64,000 nucleotides of DNA, taken from NCBI GenBank assembly GCA_050248955.1, contig JBFWRK010000004.1, forward strand, positions 248,001 through 312,000, read 5' to 3'. The notes below the pieces were generated by a model. It saw only the letters and a program-made list of their open reading frames with translations. It was not told where the DNA came from and did no database searches. A program made the translations under genes and the position numbers. Every line of letters starts with the position of its first letter. Within the stretch, counting starts at the first letter, position 1. This document shows, piece after piece, positions 8,451-18,425 of the stretch. This DNA comes from JBFWRK01 sp050248955 (GTDB taxonomy: Bacteria; Actinomycetota; Acidimicrobiia; Acidimicrobiales; Ilumatobacteraceae).

Positions 8451-11348
8451 TCAGAGGGCATGCAGCGCGAGCTCGACGGCGGCATCGCCGTCGAGCTCTG
8501 CGCCCTCGGCGAGCGCGACGTCGTAGTCGACGCCGAGCACTGCGCGCAGCCGCCCGCCGAGCTCGGTCAACGCGGCCGCGTCTTCACCGAAGATGCGGTG
8601 CCCGGCGTGCGTCGCCTGCACCGCCCCGACCAACACCGCCGCATCGCGCGAGCGTCCGAGCCGGGCCAGCAGACCGGCGATCGAACGCAGCATCGTCCAC
8701 TGGGTCGACCACATCCCGGCGCGGCGCCAATGACTGATCAGCCGCCGATAGTCCTCGGCCGCGGCTACCGGGTCACCCAGACGGGCATCGATCGACGCTC
8801 TTGATGCACCAGCGAGGCCGGACACCAACGAAGCGTTCGTCAACTCCGCGAGCTCGATGGCGCGGCCGAGGCGCGCCCGTGCTCGCTCGACGTCGACGGA
8901 CAGGTCTGCCTCACCGGCGCAGAACCACGCGTACGCGGCGTACGGACTGGCTGACTCTCGGATCTCGGCCAAGACGTCGGCGGCGATGTCGACCGCGGTC
9001 GGAGCACCGGCGTAGGCCAGGGCGAGCACCTCCGTGCTCGTCGCGAACAGGCGTCGAACACGATCGTCACCGGCCGCGTCACGCGCTCGCCGGTACCAAC
9101 TGGCGGCCTCGTCGAGACGCCCCTGGAACAGCTCGTAGTTGCCGCAGATCGAGCACACCACGAGCGGCACCGCTCCGCCAGCCTGCTCGCAGATGCGGAG
9201 AGCACGAGCACCGCGCGCGCCGGCCTCGGCGACGTCGCCCGCCATCCATGCCGCATATCCGCTGATCGCCCACACCACCGGGGCCAGCGGACTGCGATCC
9301 TCCGGATCGGCATGCGTCACCCGCTCCGACCAGGCGAGGACGTCCGGACGCAGCCGGAGGAACCCGTAGTCGTAGAGCGACGTGACGAGGCGGCCGGCGA
9401 GCTCGATCTGCTCGTGGTCGAGCAGCCATCCGAGCGCGGTGCGCAGCTCGGGCAGCATGGCATCGATCTCCGCGATGACCGAGGAACCCGCTGAGCCGAC
9501 CAGCCGCCAGTCGGCGGCCTCGATCCTCTCGACGTAGCGACGAGCGTGCCGCTCGCCGGCCAGCGCAGCCCTCCCATTGGCGGAGAGCTGCTCGGCACCG
9601 AACGCCCGGAGCGTCTCGAGCAACACGTACCGCCGATCGGGCGCCCGCATCACGAGCGAGCGCTCGACGAGCTGGTCCAAGGCGACGGTGACGGCCTCGG
9701 CATCGAGACCGCAGATCGCGGCGGCGTCGGCCGCCGTGAACGATCCGGCGAAGACCGACAGATCAGTGAAGGTTCGTCGGAGCGTCTCATCGAGCAGGTC
9801 GAACGACCACGACACCGCCGCAACCAGGGATCCGTGACGGGAGGACGTGCGGTACCCGGACGACAGGAGGAGGAAGCGGCGATCGAGACCGGCGGCAACC
9901 TCGGCGACATCGAGCGTGTGCAACCGGGCGGCGGCCAGCTCGATGGCAAGCGGAAGACCGTCCAGTCGGTCGACGATCCCGGCGATGACAGCCAGCTCCT
10001 CCGGATCCGGATCGAACCCCGAGGCCACGGCGCGGGCCCGCTCGACGAACAGCTGCGCCGCAGGCGCGTCGGCGGCGGACGTCGGCCGGGTGGGCAGCGG
10101 CGGCACCGTGCACAACCGCTCACCTTGCACCCGCAAGCGTTCCCGGCTCGTCGCCACCACGCTCACGTTCGGGCACGTGGCGACGACGCGCTCCACCAAC
10201 GCCGCGATCGGATCGAGGACGTGCTCGCAGTTGTCGAGCAACAACACCGTCTCCGTGCCCGCCACCACGGCCGCCACCCGTTCGGCAAGCCCGACTCCGG
10301 GGCGGCCGTCGATCCCGAGCGCTGCGGCGACGGCATCGACGGCCGAATCCTCGCTGGCCGTGGCCAGCTCGCACATCACCACTGGTCGTTCGCCGTGGGC
10401 AGCGCGCAGGCAATGGCCGACCTCGACGACCAGCCGCGTCTTGCCCACGCCGCCCGGGCCGACCAACGTGACCAAGCGATGGGCCTCGACCATTGCCGTG
10501 ATCTCGACGACGAGCGCGCTGCGACCCACCAGCGATGTCGCCGGGACCGGTAGCCGGCTCGCCGGCGTCCACACCGCAGCGCCAGTGCCGGCGAGCAGGT
10601 CGGCGTGCTGGGCGGCCAGCGATGGCGACGGCTCGATGCCGAGTTCGTCACCGATCAACCGCCTGAAGTCGTCGTACACCCGCAGCGCCTCCACCTGACG
10701 GCCGGTCGCCGCCAGCGCGGCCATCAGCAACGCACGCGGTCGCTCGCGAAGCGGTTCCTCGTCGGCCAACGCGGCCACCTCGACGACCAGCCCGTCCGTG
10801 TCTTCCGCCGCGAGCCGACGCTCGGCCCGCGCCTCCAGGGCTCGGATCCGCAGCTCACCCAGACGGATCGACTCCGCCCGCCCCTCATCGACGTCGGCGA
10901 GCTCCGGATACGCCGGGCCCTGCCACCGGTCCAGGACCGCGTTGATCGTGGCGACCGCGGCGGGATCCTCCGTCGCTCCCGCGCTCAACGCTCCAACCAT
11001 GTGATCGATGTCGACGTCGATGCGGGACGGCTCGAGCCGGTACCCGTTGCCCACCGACTCGACGACGCCCTCGGGAAAGCCGCGACGAAGCCGAAAGAGG
11101 TGGTTGTGCAGCGCAGCCACAGGATCGCGCGGCGGTTTCTCGGGCCACAGCACGTCGATCGCCGAATCCACCGAGACGACACGACCGCGACGGAGCACCA
11201 GGAGCGCGAGCAGTCGACGCTGCAGCACCCCGTCTGGCGTGACGTCCCGGCCCTCGGCATCACGGGCCCGGATCGGGCCGAGGACGTCGACGCGCAATCG
11301 CTCGCCACCCAGCATCTCGGCATCTGTTCGAACAGCTTCGCTCGGCAT
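8451..11348 (-). CDS. AfsR/SARP-family transcriptional regulator with NB-ARC ATPase domain
   Basis: This is a 965-residue regulator. An OmpR-like winged helix (about 15-110) is followed by a bacterial transcriptional activator domain (110-255), then an NB-ARC-type ATPase with Walker A GPGGVGKT at 297-304 and Walker B VLLLDNCEHVLD, then a helical TPR-like C-terminal half. Such proteins are pathway activators in actinobacteria. It is the third gene of a kinase-regulator-AfsR run on this strand, 8 bases after the LuxR-type regulator. An alternative start lies at 11315. Confidence 0.9.
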   Translation of the reverse strand: MPSEAVRTDAEMLGGERLRVDVLGPIRARDAEGRDVTPDGVLQRRLLALLVLRRGRVVSVDSAIDVLWPEKPPRDPVAALHNHLFRLRRGFPEGVVESVGNGYRLEPSRIDVDIDHMVGALSAGATEDPAAVATINAVLDRWQGPAYPELADVDEGRAESIRLGELRIRALEARAERRLAAEDTDGLVVEVAALADEEPLRERPRALLMAALAATGRQVEALRVYDDFRRLIGDELGIEPSPSLAAQHADLLAGTGAAVWTPASRLPVPATSLVGRSALVVEITAMVEAHRLVTLVGPGGVGKTRLVVEVGHCLRAAHGERPVVMCELATASEDSAVDAVAAALGIDGRPGVGLAERVAAVVAGTETVLLLDNCEHVLDPIAALVERVVATCPNVSVVATSRERLRVQGERLCTVPPLPTRPTSAADAPAAQLFVERARAVASGFDPDPEELAVIAGIVDRLDGLPLAIELAAARLHTLDVAEVAAGLDRRFLLLSSGYRTSSRHGSLVAAVSWSFDLLDETLRRTFTDLSVFAGSFTAADAAAICGLDAEAVTVALDQLVERSLVMRAPDRRYVLLETLRAFGAEQLSANGRAALAGERHARRYVERIEAADWRLVGSAGSSVIAEIDAMLPELRTALGWLLDHEQIELAGRLVTSLYDYGFLRLRPDVLAWSERVTHADPEDRSPLAPVVWAISGYAAWMAGDVAEAGARGARALRICEQAGGAVPLVVCSICGNYELFQGRLDEAASWYRRARDAAGDDRVRRLFATSTEVLALAYAGAPTAVDIAADVLAEIRESASPYAAYAWFCAGEADLSVDVERARARLGRAIELAELTNASLVSGLAGASRASIDARLGDPVAAAEDYRRLISHWRRAGMWSTQWTMLRSIAGLLARLGRSRDAAVLVGAVQATHAGHRIFGEDAAALTELGGRLRAVLGVDYDVALAEGAELDGDAAVELALHAL

Positions 11349-11356
11349 CGGTGGCG

Positions 11357-12076
11357 CTACTCCCGGGAGGAGCCTCCGACCCGATCACTCTCCGCCGAGT
11401 CGTGTCGCGTCGCGGGAGCACCCGGGCGGACGACCCCGGTTTCGTAGGCGAGCACGACTGCCTGTACTCGGTCGCGGACGCCGAGCTTGGTGAGCAGTCG
11501 GCTGACGTGGGTCTTCGCCGTGGCCTCCCCGATGTACATCGCGGCCGCGATCTCGCGGTTGCTGAGACCATGGGCCAACAGCTCGAGCGCTTCGCGTTCG
11601 CGGTCCGTGAGGTCGTCCGGAAGCGCGGCGCTCGCCGTCGCCGGTTCTGGTTGGCGGGCGAACTCTTCGATCAGTCGCCTGGTGACGGATGGCGACAGCA
11701 GCGCATCGCCCCGTGCGATGACGCGGACCGCGGCAACGAGGTCTCTGGCGGGCGTGTCCTTCAGGAGGTACCCGCTGGCGCCGGCGCGCATCGCGGCGTA
11801 CACGTACTCGTCGAGGTCGAAGGTGGTGAGCACGAGCACCTTGGTGTGGCAGTCGTCGCTCGCGGCGATGAGACGGGTGGCTTCGATGCCGTCCAGGACG
11901 GGCATCCGGATGTCCATCAGCACGACGTCCGGCCGGGTCCGCTGGCAGAGCTCGACCCCGAGCCGACCGTTCTCTGCATCACCGACGACATCGATGTCGG
12001 GTTGCGCGTCGAGGATCATGGTGAACCCGTCGCGCATCAGGGCCTGGTCATCGACAATCGCGACGCTGATGGTCAT
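11357..12076 (-). CDS. NarL/LuxR-family response regulator
   Basis: This 239-residue regulator has a receiver domain (D9-D10, phospho-acceptor D55 in VVLMDIRMP, K near residue 105 in YLLKD) and a C-terminal LuxR helix-turn-helix (LTDREREALELLAHG through SNREIA and THVSRLLTKLGV). The start at 12076 overlaps the stop of the kinase by 4 bases (ATGA), fixing it as the real start despite a longer open frame. It likely regulates the divergent ABC exporter. Confidence 0.93.
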   Translation of the reverse strand: MTISVAIVDDQALMRDGFTMILDAQPDIDVVGDAENGRLGVELCQRTRPDVVLMDIRMPVLDGIEATRLIAASDDCHTKVLVLTTFDLDEYVYAAMRAGASGYLLKDTPARDLVAAVRVIARGDALLSPSVTRRLIEEFARQPEPATASAALPDDLTDREREALELLAHGLSNREIAAAMYIGEATAKTHVSRLLTKLGVRDRVQAVVLAYETGVVRPGAPATRHDSAESDRVGGSSRE

Positions 12077-13320
12077 GATGTTCCCGCGATCGTGTGCGCC
12101 GCCGATGCCGGCCCGCGCCCGTCGGCGTTGCCGGTAGAGACGACCGGCAAGGTGGCGCGCACGACGTAGCCCCCGCCGCGACGCGGTCCTGATGTGAACT
12201 CGCCGCCGTAGATCTCGACCCGCTCTCGCATGCCGATCAAGCCGTTGCCGGTCCCGACCCCCGACAGGGAGGTGGCGGCGCCACACCCGTCGTCGATGAC
12301 CTCGACCACGAGGTCGTCGGTCTCGTACGAGATCCGAACGGTGGCCGAGGCCGATCGACCGGCGTGCTTGCGGACGTTCGTCAGCGCCTCCTGCACGATG
12401 CGGAAGGCAGTCAGCTCGATCCCTGGAGCGAGCGCGCGCTGGCGTCCCTCGACGATCAGCTCGGTCGCGACACCGGTTGCCGACGACTGCGCGACCGCGG
12501 CGGCGATCTCGGCGATGCCCGGCTGCGGCGTCAGCGATGCGGCCTCGTCGCCAGCGTCGCGGAGCACGCCGAGCATTCGCCGCAGCTCCGTGAGCGACTC
12601 CCGTCCGACAGCCTCGATCCTGGCGAACACCTCGGCTGCCTTGTCCGGGTCGATGTGGACGATCTCCCGTCCGGCCGCCGCTTGCACGGCGACGACGCTC
12701 ATGCTGTGGGCCACCACGTCGTGCATCTCGCGGGCGATCCGGCTGCGTTCCCTGACGACCGCACGCTCGGCTTCCGCGACGCGGTCGGCCTCGGCTGCTG
12801 CCGCACGGCGCTCGGTGTCGACGAAGATCCGTTCGCGGTTGCGGACGATCACCCCCGCAGCGATCGCGCCGATCAGGAACGCCGCGACGCTGAACGCAGT
12901 GAGGTAGCCGAAACCGTCAGCGGTGTCGAGCAGGCTCACGCTCGCTGCGACCATCATGGCGACCCAGGCGAGACCCAGTGCCCACCACGCCCGCCGGCGA
13001 TGCTCGGCATGAGCCGCAACTGCGAAGAACGCTGACAGGCCGAGCACCGACAGGAACGCCCCGTGGTCCCGGAGCCAGAACGTGGCCACGACAGCGGTGA
13101 CGACCGCGAGCACTGCGATCGGCGCTCGCCGTCGCCAAACCAGGGTCACTGACCCTGCGACGACCAGCGCGTATGCAACCGCGTCGGCAGGTCGTTCACC
13201 GGGCATCCCCTCGGCGGAAGCCGAAGCCACGTCGAGGACGGAGAGCACGGCGACCACGGCGGCGACGACGAGATCGACCAGCACCCGAGGGTCGGGTGCC
13301 CAGCGACGGGTGACGCTCAT
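12073..13320 (-). CDS. sensor histidine kinase (HisKA_3 type)
   Basis: This 415-residue membrane kinase has about four to six hydrophobic segments in residues 10-160, a HisKA_3 dimerisation box ERSRIAREMHDVVAHSMS with H200, and a HATPase domain (AFRIVQEALTNVRKHA, DDGCG, GNGLIGMRERVEIYGGEF). It forms a two-component pair with the overlapping LuxR-type regulator. Together with the divergent MacB-type ABC genes this resembles the antimicrobial-peptide or cell-envelope stress modules of Gram-positive bacteria. Confidence 0.93.
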   Translation of the reverse strand: MSVTRRWAPDPRVLVDLVVAAVVAVLSVLDVASASAEGMPGERPADAVAYALVVAGSVTLVWRRRAPIAVLAVVTAVVATFWLRDHGAFLSVLGLSAFFAVAAHAEHRRRAWWALGLAWVAMMVAASVSLLDTADGFGYLTAFSVAAFLIGAIAAGVIVRNRERIFVDTERRAAAAEADRVAEAERAVVRERSRIAREMHDVVAHSMSVVAVQAAAGREIVHIDPDKAAEVFARIEAVGRESLTELRRMLGVLRDAGDEAASLTPQPGIAEIAAAVAQSSATGVATELIVEGRQRALAPGIELTAFRIVQEALTNVRKHAGRSASATVRISYETDDLVVEVIDDGCGAATSLSGVGTGNGLIGMRERVEIYGGEFTSGPRRGGGYVVRATLPVVSTGNADGRGPASAAHTIAGTS

Positions 13321-13550
13321 CGGCGACTCGACCGTCGGGTCATGGGTCGACAGTACCGTGCCGCGCGCAGCCGTTCGTCCGGCGTTGTGGTGACCGCGTC
13401 TCCACCGAAGTGATGACGGTCACCCGGTCGGGCTCCGGCGCGGACCAGCCGTCGGTCGCACTAGCGATCACGCCTTCGCCGGACGATCTCGACGTCGGCA
13501 TTCCTTACCGTCGAAAGCGTCCCGACCGACCTCGACGAAAGGTCACCGAC

Positions 13551-13715
13551 ATGTTCCTCGACCCAGTAGCCAAGCTCGACCTTGCCCACACCACGCATCG
13601 CGCACACGTCCGGTCCGCACAGCTGCACCGCATGGCCACCGACGCGCGCGATCGCCACCGGACGCGGCGGACGGCGCTCCGAACCGCATGGCCGCGATTT
13701 CGCCACCACTCCTAG
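13551..13715 (+). CDS. small basic protein upstream of ABC exporter (54 aa)
   Basis: A short frame starts with ATG after GAAAGG at normal spacing and ends 33 bases before the ABC ATPase. The product is strongly basic with a FLDPVAKLDLAHTTHRAHVR beginning and an arginine/histidine-rich tail. It is unrecognised. Its position in the exporter leader suggests a leader peptide or small partner, but the arginine-rich composition also resembles chance frames. Confidence 0.35.
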   Translation: MFLDPVAKLDLAHTTHRAHVRSAQLHRMATDARDRHRTRRTALRTAWPRFRHHS

Positions 13716-13748
13716 CCGCTGCCACCGACACACGAGAAAGCAACGACC

Positions 13749-14513
13749 ATGACACTCTTCCAGAGCCCTCCGAGCCTTCGTGCCAACACCATCGCTGCCG
13801 CTTCTGCACGCGGCGCCACCAAGACCTACGGCCGCGGCGACACCGAAGTCCGTGCCCTCGACCGCGTCGACATCGACTTCGCCGCCGGCGAGTTCACCGC
13901 CATCATGGGCCCTTCCGGCTCGGGCAAGTCGACCCTCATGCACTGCATGGCCGGGCTCGACCGCCTGAGCGAGGGCTCGGTCACCGTCGGCGACGTCGAC
14001 ATCACCACCGCCAGCGAGAAGCAGCTCACCCTGCTGCGGCGCGATCGTCTGGGCTTCATCTTCCAGGCGTTCAACCTCGTTCCGACCCTGACCGCGATCG
14101 AGAACATCACGCTGCCGATGGACCTCGCCGGCACGAAGCCCGACCGTGAATGGGTCGGCAACGTGATCGCGACCGTGGGGTTGTCCAACCGTCTGAAGCA
14201 CCGGCCGAGCGAGTTGTCGGGTGGTCAGCAACAGCGCGTCGCGGTCGCCCGTGCATTGGCCAGCCGGCCGGAGATCATCTTCGCCGACGAGCCGACGGGC
14301 AACCTCGACAGCACCACGGGTGCCGAGATCCTCGCGTTCATGCGCCATGCCGTGCGAGACCTCGGTCAGACGATCGTCATGGTGACCCATGACCCGGTCG
14401 CGGCGAGCTACTCGCACCGTGTCGTCTTCCTCGCCGATGGCCGGATCACCGGCCACCTGGCCGATCCGACCCCTGATGCCGTGCTCGACCACATGCGTCG
14501 ACTCAGCAACTGA
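13749..14513 (+). CDS. ABC transporter ATP-binding protein, MacB/LolD type
   Basis: This 254-residue ATPase has Walker A GPSGSGKST (54-62), a Q-loop (IFQAFNLVPTLTA), signature LSGGQQQRVAVARA and Walker B IIFADEPTGNLDS, all characteristic of the MacB/LolD/BceA subfamily that works with FtsX-like permeases. It is followed 32 bases later by the permease. It probably drives mechanotransmission-type export or antibiotic removal under control of the divergent two-component system. Confidence 0.95.
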   Translation: MTLFQSPPSLRANTIAAASARGATKTYGRGDTEVRALDRVDIDFAAGEFTAIMGPSGSGKSTLMHCMAGLDRLSEGSVTVGDVDITTASEKQLTLLRRDRLGFIFQAFNLVPTLTAIENITLPMDLAGTKPDREWVGNVIATVGLSNRLKHRPSELSGGQQQRVAVARALASRPEIIFADEPTGNLDSTTGAEILAFMRHAVRDLGQTIVMVTHDPVAASYSHRVVFLADGRITGHLADPTPDAVLDHMRRLSN

Positions 14514-14545
14514 ACCACCGATGACGCACAGATTGGAACCCGGTC

Positions 14546-17071
14546 ATGTTTCGACTCACGCTCAAGAGCCTCCTGGCGAACAAGGTTCGCTTCGCCCTCA
14601 CCACCTTCGGCGTGATGCTCGCCGTCAGCTTCGTCGTCTCGGCGTTCGTGCTCGGGGACGGCCTGCGGAGCAGCTTCACCCGCGTGTCCGAAGAGGTCAC
14701 CGCCGGTGTCGATCTCGAGGTCCGCAACGTCGCGGACTTCGGTGACACCCCGCCGCTCGCCATCGACACCGTGTCCACCGTTGCCGCGGTGGACGGCGTC
14801 GCCGACGCCGTCGCCAGCATCGAAGCAGCGGACGACGCGGTCCGCCCGATCAAGGCCGACGGCGCCAGCATCACGACCGACGGCCCGCCACAGCTCGCGT
14901 TCAACTGGATCGACAACGAAGAGCTGAGCCCGTTCACGCTCGTCGACGGTGCCCCGCCGCAGATCGGCGAGTTCACGATGGACGTCGACTCCGCCGCCGA
15001 GCACGACTTCGTCATCGGTGACACGTACGAGGTCATGGTTCCCGGCGGCCGTGTCGAGCTCACTCTGTCGGGAACGTCCTCGTTCGGCGCCGACAACTCG
15101 ACGCTCGGCGCCGTGCTGATGCAGATGAACACCGCTCAGGCGAGCGAGCTGTTCGGCATCGACGGCATCAACAGCGTCGCCGTGCAGGTCGCCGATGGTG
15201 CCGATGTCGCCGACGTTCGAGCCGCGGTCGCCGCAGCGGTACCGACGGCCGAGGTCGTCGACAACGCGACGGTGCTCGAGGAGACGACCACCGAGTTCAC
15301 CGACGAGATCAACATCGTCGGCAACATCTTGTTGGGATTCGGCGGCGTCGCACTGTTCGTGTCGATCTTCATCATCTACAACACCTTCGCCATCGTGCTC
15401 GGGCAGCGGACCCGCGAGCTCGCACTGCTGCGCACTGTCGGCGCCGACCCGAAGCAGATTCGGCGGTCGGTGCTCGGTGAAGCGCTCGTCGTGGGCGTGC
15501 TCGCCTCGGGCGGGGGAATCGGTGGCGGCATCGCCGTCGCCAAGGGCATCGACGCGCTGTTCGGTGTGATGGGCGTCGACCTCACCGAGTACCCGCTGAT
15601 CCTTGCCACTCGCACCCTCGTCGCGGCCGCGGTGATCGGCGTCGGCGTCACGATGCTGGCAGCGATCGGTCCAGCTCGCCGAGCGGCAACGGTGCCCCCC
15701 ATCGCCGTACTCACCGGTGGCGCCGACGCCGGAGCTGCCGGGTCTCGCACCCGCAAGATCGCCGGCTTCGGACTGTTCGGAGCGGGACTGGCCGCTGGTG
15801 CCGCCGGCCTGTCCGGGATCGGCTCGACCGCGGTCACGGTCGCCGGACTGGCGTTCGGCGCGATCGCCATCTTCGTGGGCGTCACCGTGCTCAGCCCGCT
15901 GGCGGTTCGAGGCGTCACCGGCTTGTTCGGATGGCCGATGCGCATGCTCGCCGGCGTGGCGGGACGCCTCGCACAGAAGAACGCCGCTCGGAACTCACGC
16001 CGCACCGCGACGACCGCAGCGGCGTTGATGATCGGCCTGGCGCTCGTCACGACTGCACTCGTGGTCGGCGCGTCCGTCAAGGCGACGATCGGCTCGACGT
16101 TCGAGCAGTCGGCCAAGGCCGACTACTACCTCACCGACGACCTCGAGGAGGTCGAGTTCCCCGCCACGCTCGCGAGTGAGATCAGCGACTCCGACGTCGT
16201 CGCCGCGGCAACCGGCTTCACGCAGTTCGAAGCACGCGTCGACGGCACCGTGACCGATGTGGTCGGGCTCGACTTCGACCAGATCGACGCCGTGCTCGAC
16301 CTCGACGTCCAGGCAGGTGGGTTCGACCGCAACGCCGTCAATCCGGTGGTCGTGTCCGTGGACGAGGCGAACGCGATCGGCGCGGGCGTCGGCGATGTGC
16401 TCGGCATCGAGGTCGCCAACGGCTCACGAGTCGAGACGACGGTCGTCGGGCTGTTCGACGACCAAGCCATCCTGACCGAGGACTACGTGCTCGACACCAG
16501 CGTCCTCGCGGCCGCCGGCATCACTCCGGCACCAGCGTGGCTGGCGATCTCGATCGCCGACGGCGCTTCGCCGGCCGACGTCGACACGCTCGTCGCAAGG
16601 CTGTCCGCCGAGTACCCGTACGCGTCCGTCGAGACCGCGGCCGAGTTCCGCCAACGGATCGACGGCATGATCGACGGGGTGCTGACGATGGTGAACGTGA
16701 TGGTCGCCCTCGCCGTGATCATCGCCCTCATCGGCATCGCCAACACGCTGGCGCTGTCGGTGTTCGAGCGCACCCGTGAGCTCGGCCTGGTCCGGGCCGT
16801 CGGCATGACCCGGCGCCAACTCCGCCGGATGGTTCGCTTCGAGGCCGCACTGGTCGCGACGTTCGGGGCCACGCTCGGAGTCGGGCTCGGCCTGCTGTTC
16901 GGCTTCGGCGTGGTCACAGCACTGCCGGCGGCGTTCGCCTCGGAGCTCTCGGTGCCGATCCTCCAGATCGTCGTCGTGATGCTCGTCGCGGCCGGGGCCG
17001 GCGTGGCGGCCGCCTGGCTGCCTGCACGGCGAGCCGGACGTCTCGACGTCCTCGACGCCATCGCCCTCTGA
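14546..17071 (+). CDS. FtsX-like ABC transporter permease
   Basis: This 841-residue permease has a first transmembrane helix near residues 15-37, an extracellular MacB periplasmic core-like domain (about 40-240), three helices around 255-375, a second set of helices at 405-440 and 490-520, a second extracellular domain, and three C-terminal helices. The FtsX signature RTRELALLRTVGADPKQIRR occurs once and a matching RTRELGLVRAVGMTRRQLRR occurs near the end, showing an internal duplication. It partners the preceding ATPase. Confidence 0.93.
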   Translation: MFRLTLKSLLANKVRFALTTFGVMLAVSFVVSAFVLGDGLRSSFTRVSEEVTAGVDLEVRNVADFGDTPPLAIDTVSTVAAVDGVADAVASIEAADDAVRPIKADGASITTDGPPQLAFNWIDNEELSPFTLVDGAPPQIGEFTMDVDSAAEHDFVIGDTYEVMVPGGRVELTLSGTSSFGADNSTLGAVLMQMNTAQASELFGIDGINSVAVQVADGADVADVRAAVAAAVPTAEVVDNATVLEETTTEFTDEINIVGNILLGFGGVALFVSIFIIYNTFAIVLGQRTRELALLRTVGADPKQIRRSVLGEALVVGVLASGGGIGGGIAVAKGIDALFGVMGVDLTEYPLILATRTLVAAAVIGVGVTMLAAIGPARRAATVPPIAVLTGGADAGAAGSRTRKIAGFGLFGAGLAAGAAGLSGIGSTAVTVAGLAFGAIAIFVGVTVLSPLAVRGVTGLFGWPMRMLAGVAGRLAQKNAARNSRRTATTAAALMIGLALVTTALVVGASVKATIGSTFEQSAKADYYLTDDLEEVEFPATLASEISDSDVVAAATGFTQFEARVDGTVTDVVGLDFDQIDAVLDLDVQAGGFDRNAVNPVVVSVDEANAIGAGVGDVLGIEVANGSRVETTVVGLFDDQAILTEDYVLDTSVLAAAGITPAPAWLAISIADGASPADVDTLVARLSAEYPYASVETAAEFRQRIDGMIDGVLTMVNVMVALAVIIALIGIANTLALSVFERTRELGLVRAVGMTRRQLRRMVRFEAALVATFGATLGVGLGLLFGFGVVTALPAAFASELSVPILQIVVVMLVAAGAGVAAAWLPARRAGRLDVLDAIAL

Positions 17072-17080
17072 GAACCGGGT

Positions 17081-17108
17081 GGCCGGAGTGCACGACAGCA
17101 CTCCGGCC
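17081..17108 (+). terminator. 11-bp perfect hairpin after the permease
   Basis: GGCCGGAGTGC (17081-17091) and GCACTCCGGCC (17098-17108) pair perfectly around a 6-base loop, starting 10 bases after the permease stop. There is no T-run. It separates the exporter from the membrane sensor gene and may cause partial termination. Confidence 0.65.
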
Positions 17109-17162
17109 GCCGTGGTTCCACGATCTCGTCATTCGCCCGATCGTTCCCCAGGAGATCACGCC

Positions 17163-17858
17163 ATGAGCAGCACGACCGTTTCGCACTCGACAACCTCGCC
17201 CCACGCGCAACCGACCGACCGGAGATCGCTCGTTCGACGCTTCTTCGGTGTCGTCGCCCAACCTCAGAGCTACCGGAACATCGCCTACCTGCTCCTCGGA
17301 CTCCCGCTCGGTACGGTTTGGTTCACCGTGCTGATCAGCGGTGCGTCGGTCGGCGTCAGCATGCTCGGCGTCGCCCTGCTCGGGATTCCGATGCTGCTCG
17401 GGCTCTGGTACCTCGTCCGCTCGTTCGCCAACGTGGAGCGCAGCACGGCCAACCTCCTGCTCGGTCATGATCTCGCGCTCGAGCCGATCGCCTCGCGCGA
17501 TCATGGCAACCTGTGGGTCCGACTCCGCTCGATGACCAGTGACCGTGATCGCTGGCGCGAGCTCGGCTACCTCATGTTGCGGTTCCCCGTCGGTGTCGCG
17601 ACGTTCACCGCTGCGGTGACAGCGCTCTCGACACCGGTCATGGTTGCCTACGCACCGTTCTCCGTGCGATACGGCGAGGACCACCCGTTCGGGGACTGGA
17701 GCCTGAGCTCGACGATGGAGGACGTTGCGTCGAGCTCGCCGTGGTCGTGGTTCCTGGTACCACTCGGACTCGCGATGCTCATCGCCGCGTTCCACCTCCT
17801 GAACGCCTTGGCCAACGCCTGCGGACGCTGGACGACGGCGTGGCTGGGGTGTCGATAA
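17163..17858 (+). CDS. stand-alone putative sensor-domain membrane protein
   Basis: This 231-residue protein has hydrophobic segments near residues 42-65, 70-88, 135-155 and 198-222 (GLPLGTVWFTVLISGASVGV and LGIPMLLGLWYL are typical). It matches the putative sensor domain usually fused to the N-terminus of actinobacterial HisKA_3 kinases, but here no kinase follows. ATG at 17163 is preceded by AGGAG. Its place behind the exporter suggests it modulates that transporter or the divergent kinase. Confidence 0.75.
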   Translation: MSSTTVSHSTTSPHAQPTDRRSLVRRFFGVVAQPQSYRNIAYLLLGLPLGTVWFTVLISGASVGVSMLGVALLGIPMLLGLWYLVRSFANVERSTANLLLGHDLALEPIASRDHGNLWVRLRSMTSDRDRWRELGYLMLRFPVGVATFTAAVTALSTPVMVAYAPFSVRYGEDHPFGDWSLSSTMEDVASSSPWSWFLVPLGLAMLIAAFHLLNALANACGRWTTAWLGCR

Positions 17859-18425
17859 CGAGCAGAGGATCGGCAACGTCGTGATGGCCGGGGTGGCCAC
17901 CGGGCAGGGATGAGATGGGGACGCGGCCGCTAGGTCCTTTCGTCCCCTCACTGTCGCCGGACCGGGGTCCGGCTGCTCCAACGTCACCAGCGGTGTCGCG
18001 CAGCCAGGGAGCTCGTCTCATCCGAGGCGGCTGCGGGCCCGGCGCGCGACCCAATCCCCCATCCCCGGGTTCTCTGCTCGCCGACGACTCCCGACCGGTT
18101 CTCCGCTCCCGTCCGGACATCCAACGACCTTGCCCGATCAGAGACCGGGGCTGGTGACGCGGATGAGCAGAGAAGCGGCGTGGCTCGGGTCTCGTCGTGC
18201 GATGACGACGCCGCACCAGCACACTCCGGCGCTCCAGCGTCACCAACCGTCACGCGCAACCACCGAACTCATCCGGCAGCCCACCAGGCCGACCCCGTCG
18301 GCGAGTACTGAACCGGTGGTCTACAGTCATCTGCCGTGCACCCCGATCCAGCGGCTCGCCACCGGTGACGCCGGCGGCGGTGGCCCCGGCATGTCCGTTC
18401 GACTGGGTCGGCTGCTGAGCGCGGC
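17859..18425. other. 567-base intergenic region without a convincing gene
   Basis: No supported gene was seen on either strand. A spaced inverted repeat (GGGGACG 17917-17923, CGTCCCC 17941-17947) surrounds GGTCCTTTCGTCCC at 17933-17946, a DosR-box-like palindrome. The rest looks like degraded or non-coding sequence. Confidence 0.5.

Noticed and set aside
9546..10553. 335-codon plus-strand frame inside the AfsR-like gene
   Set aside because: Antisense shadow in high-GC DNA; the AfsR frame has recognisable domains throughout.
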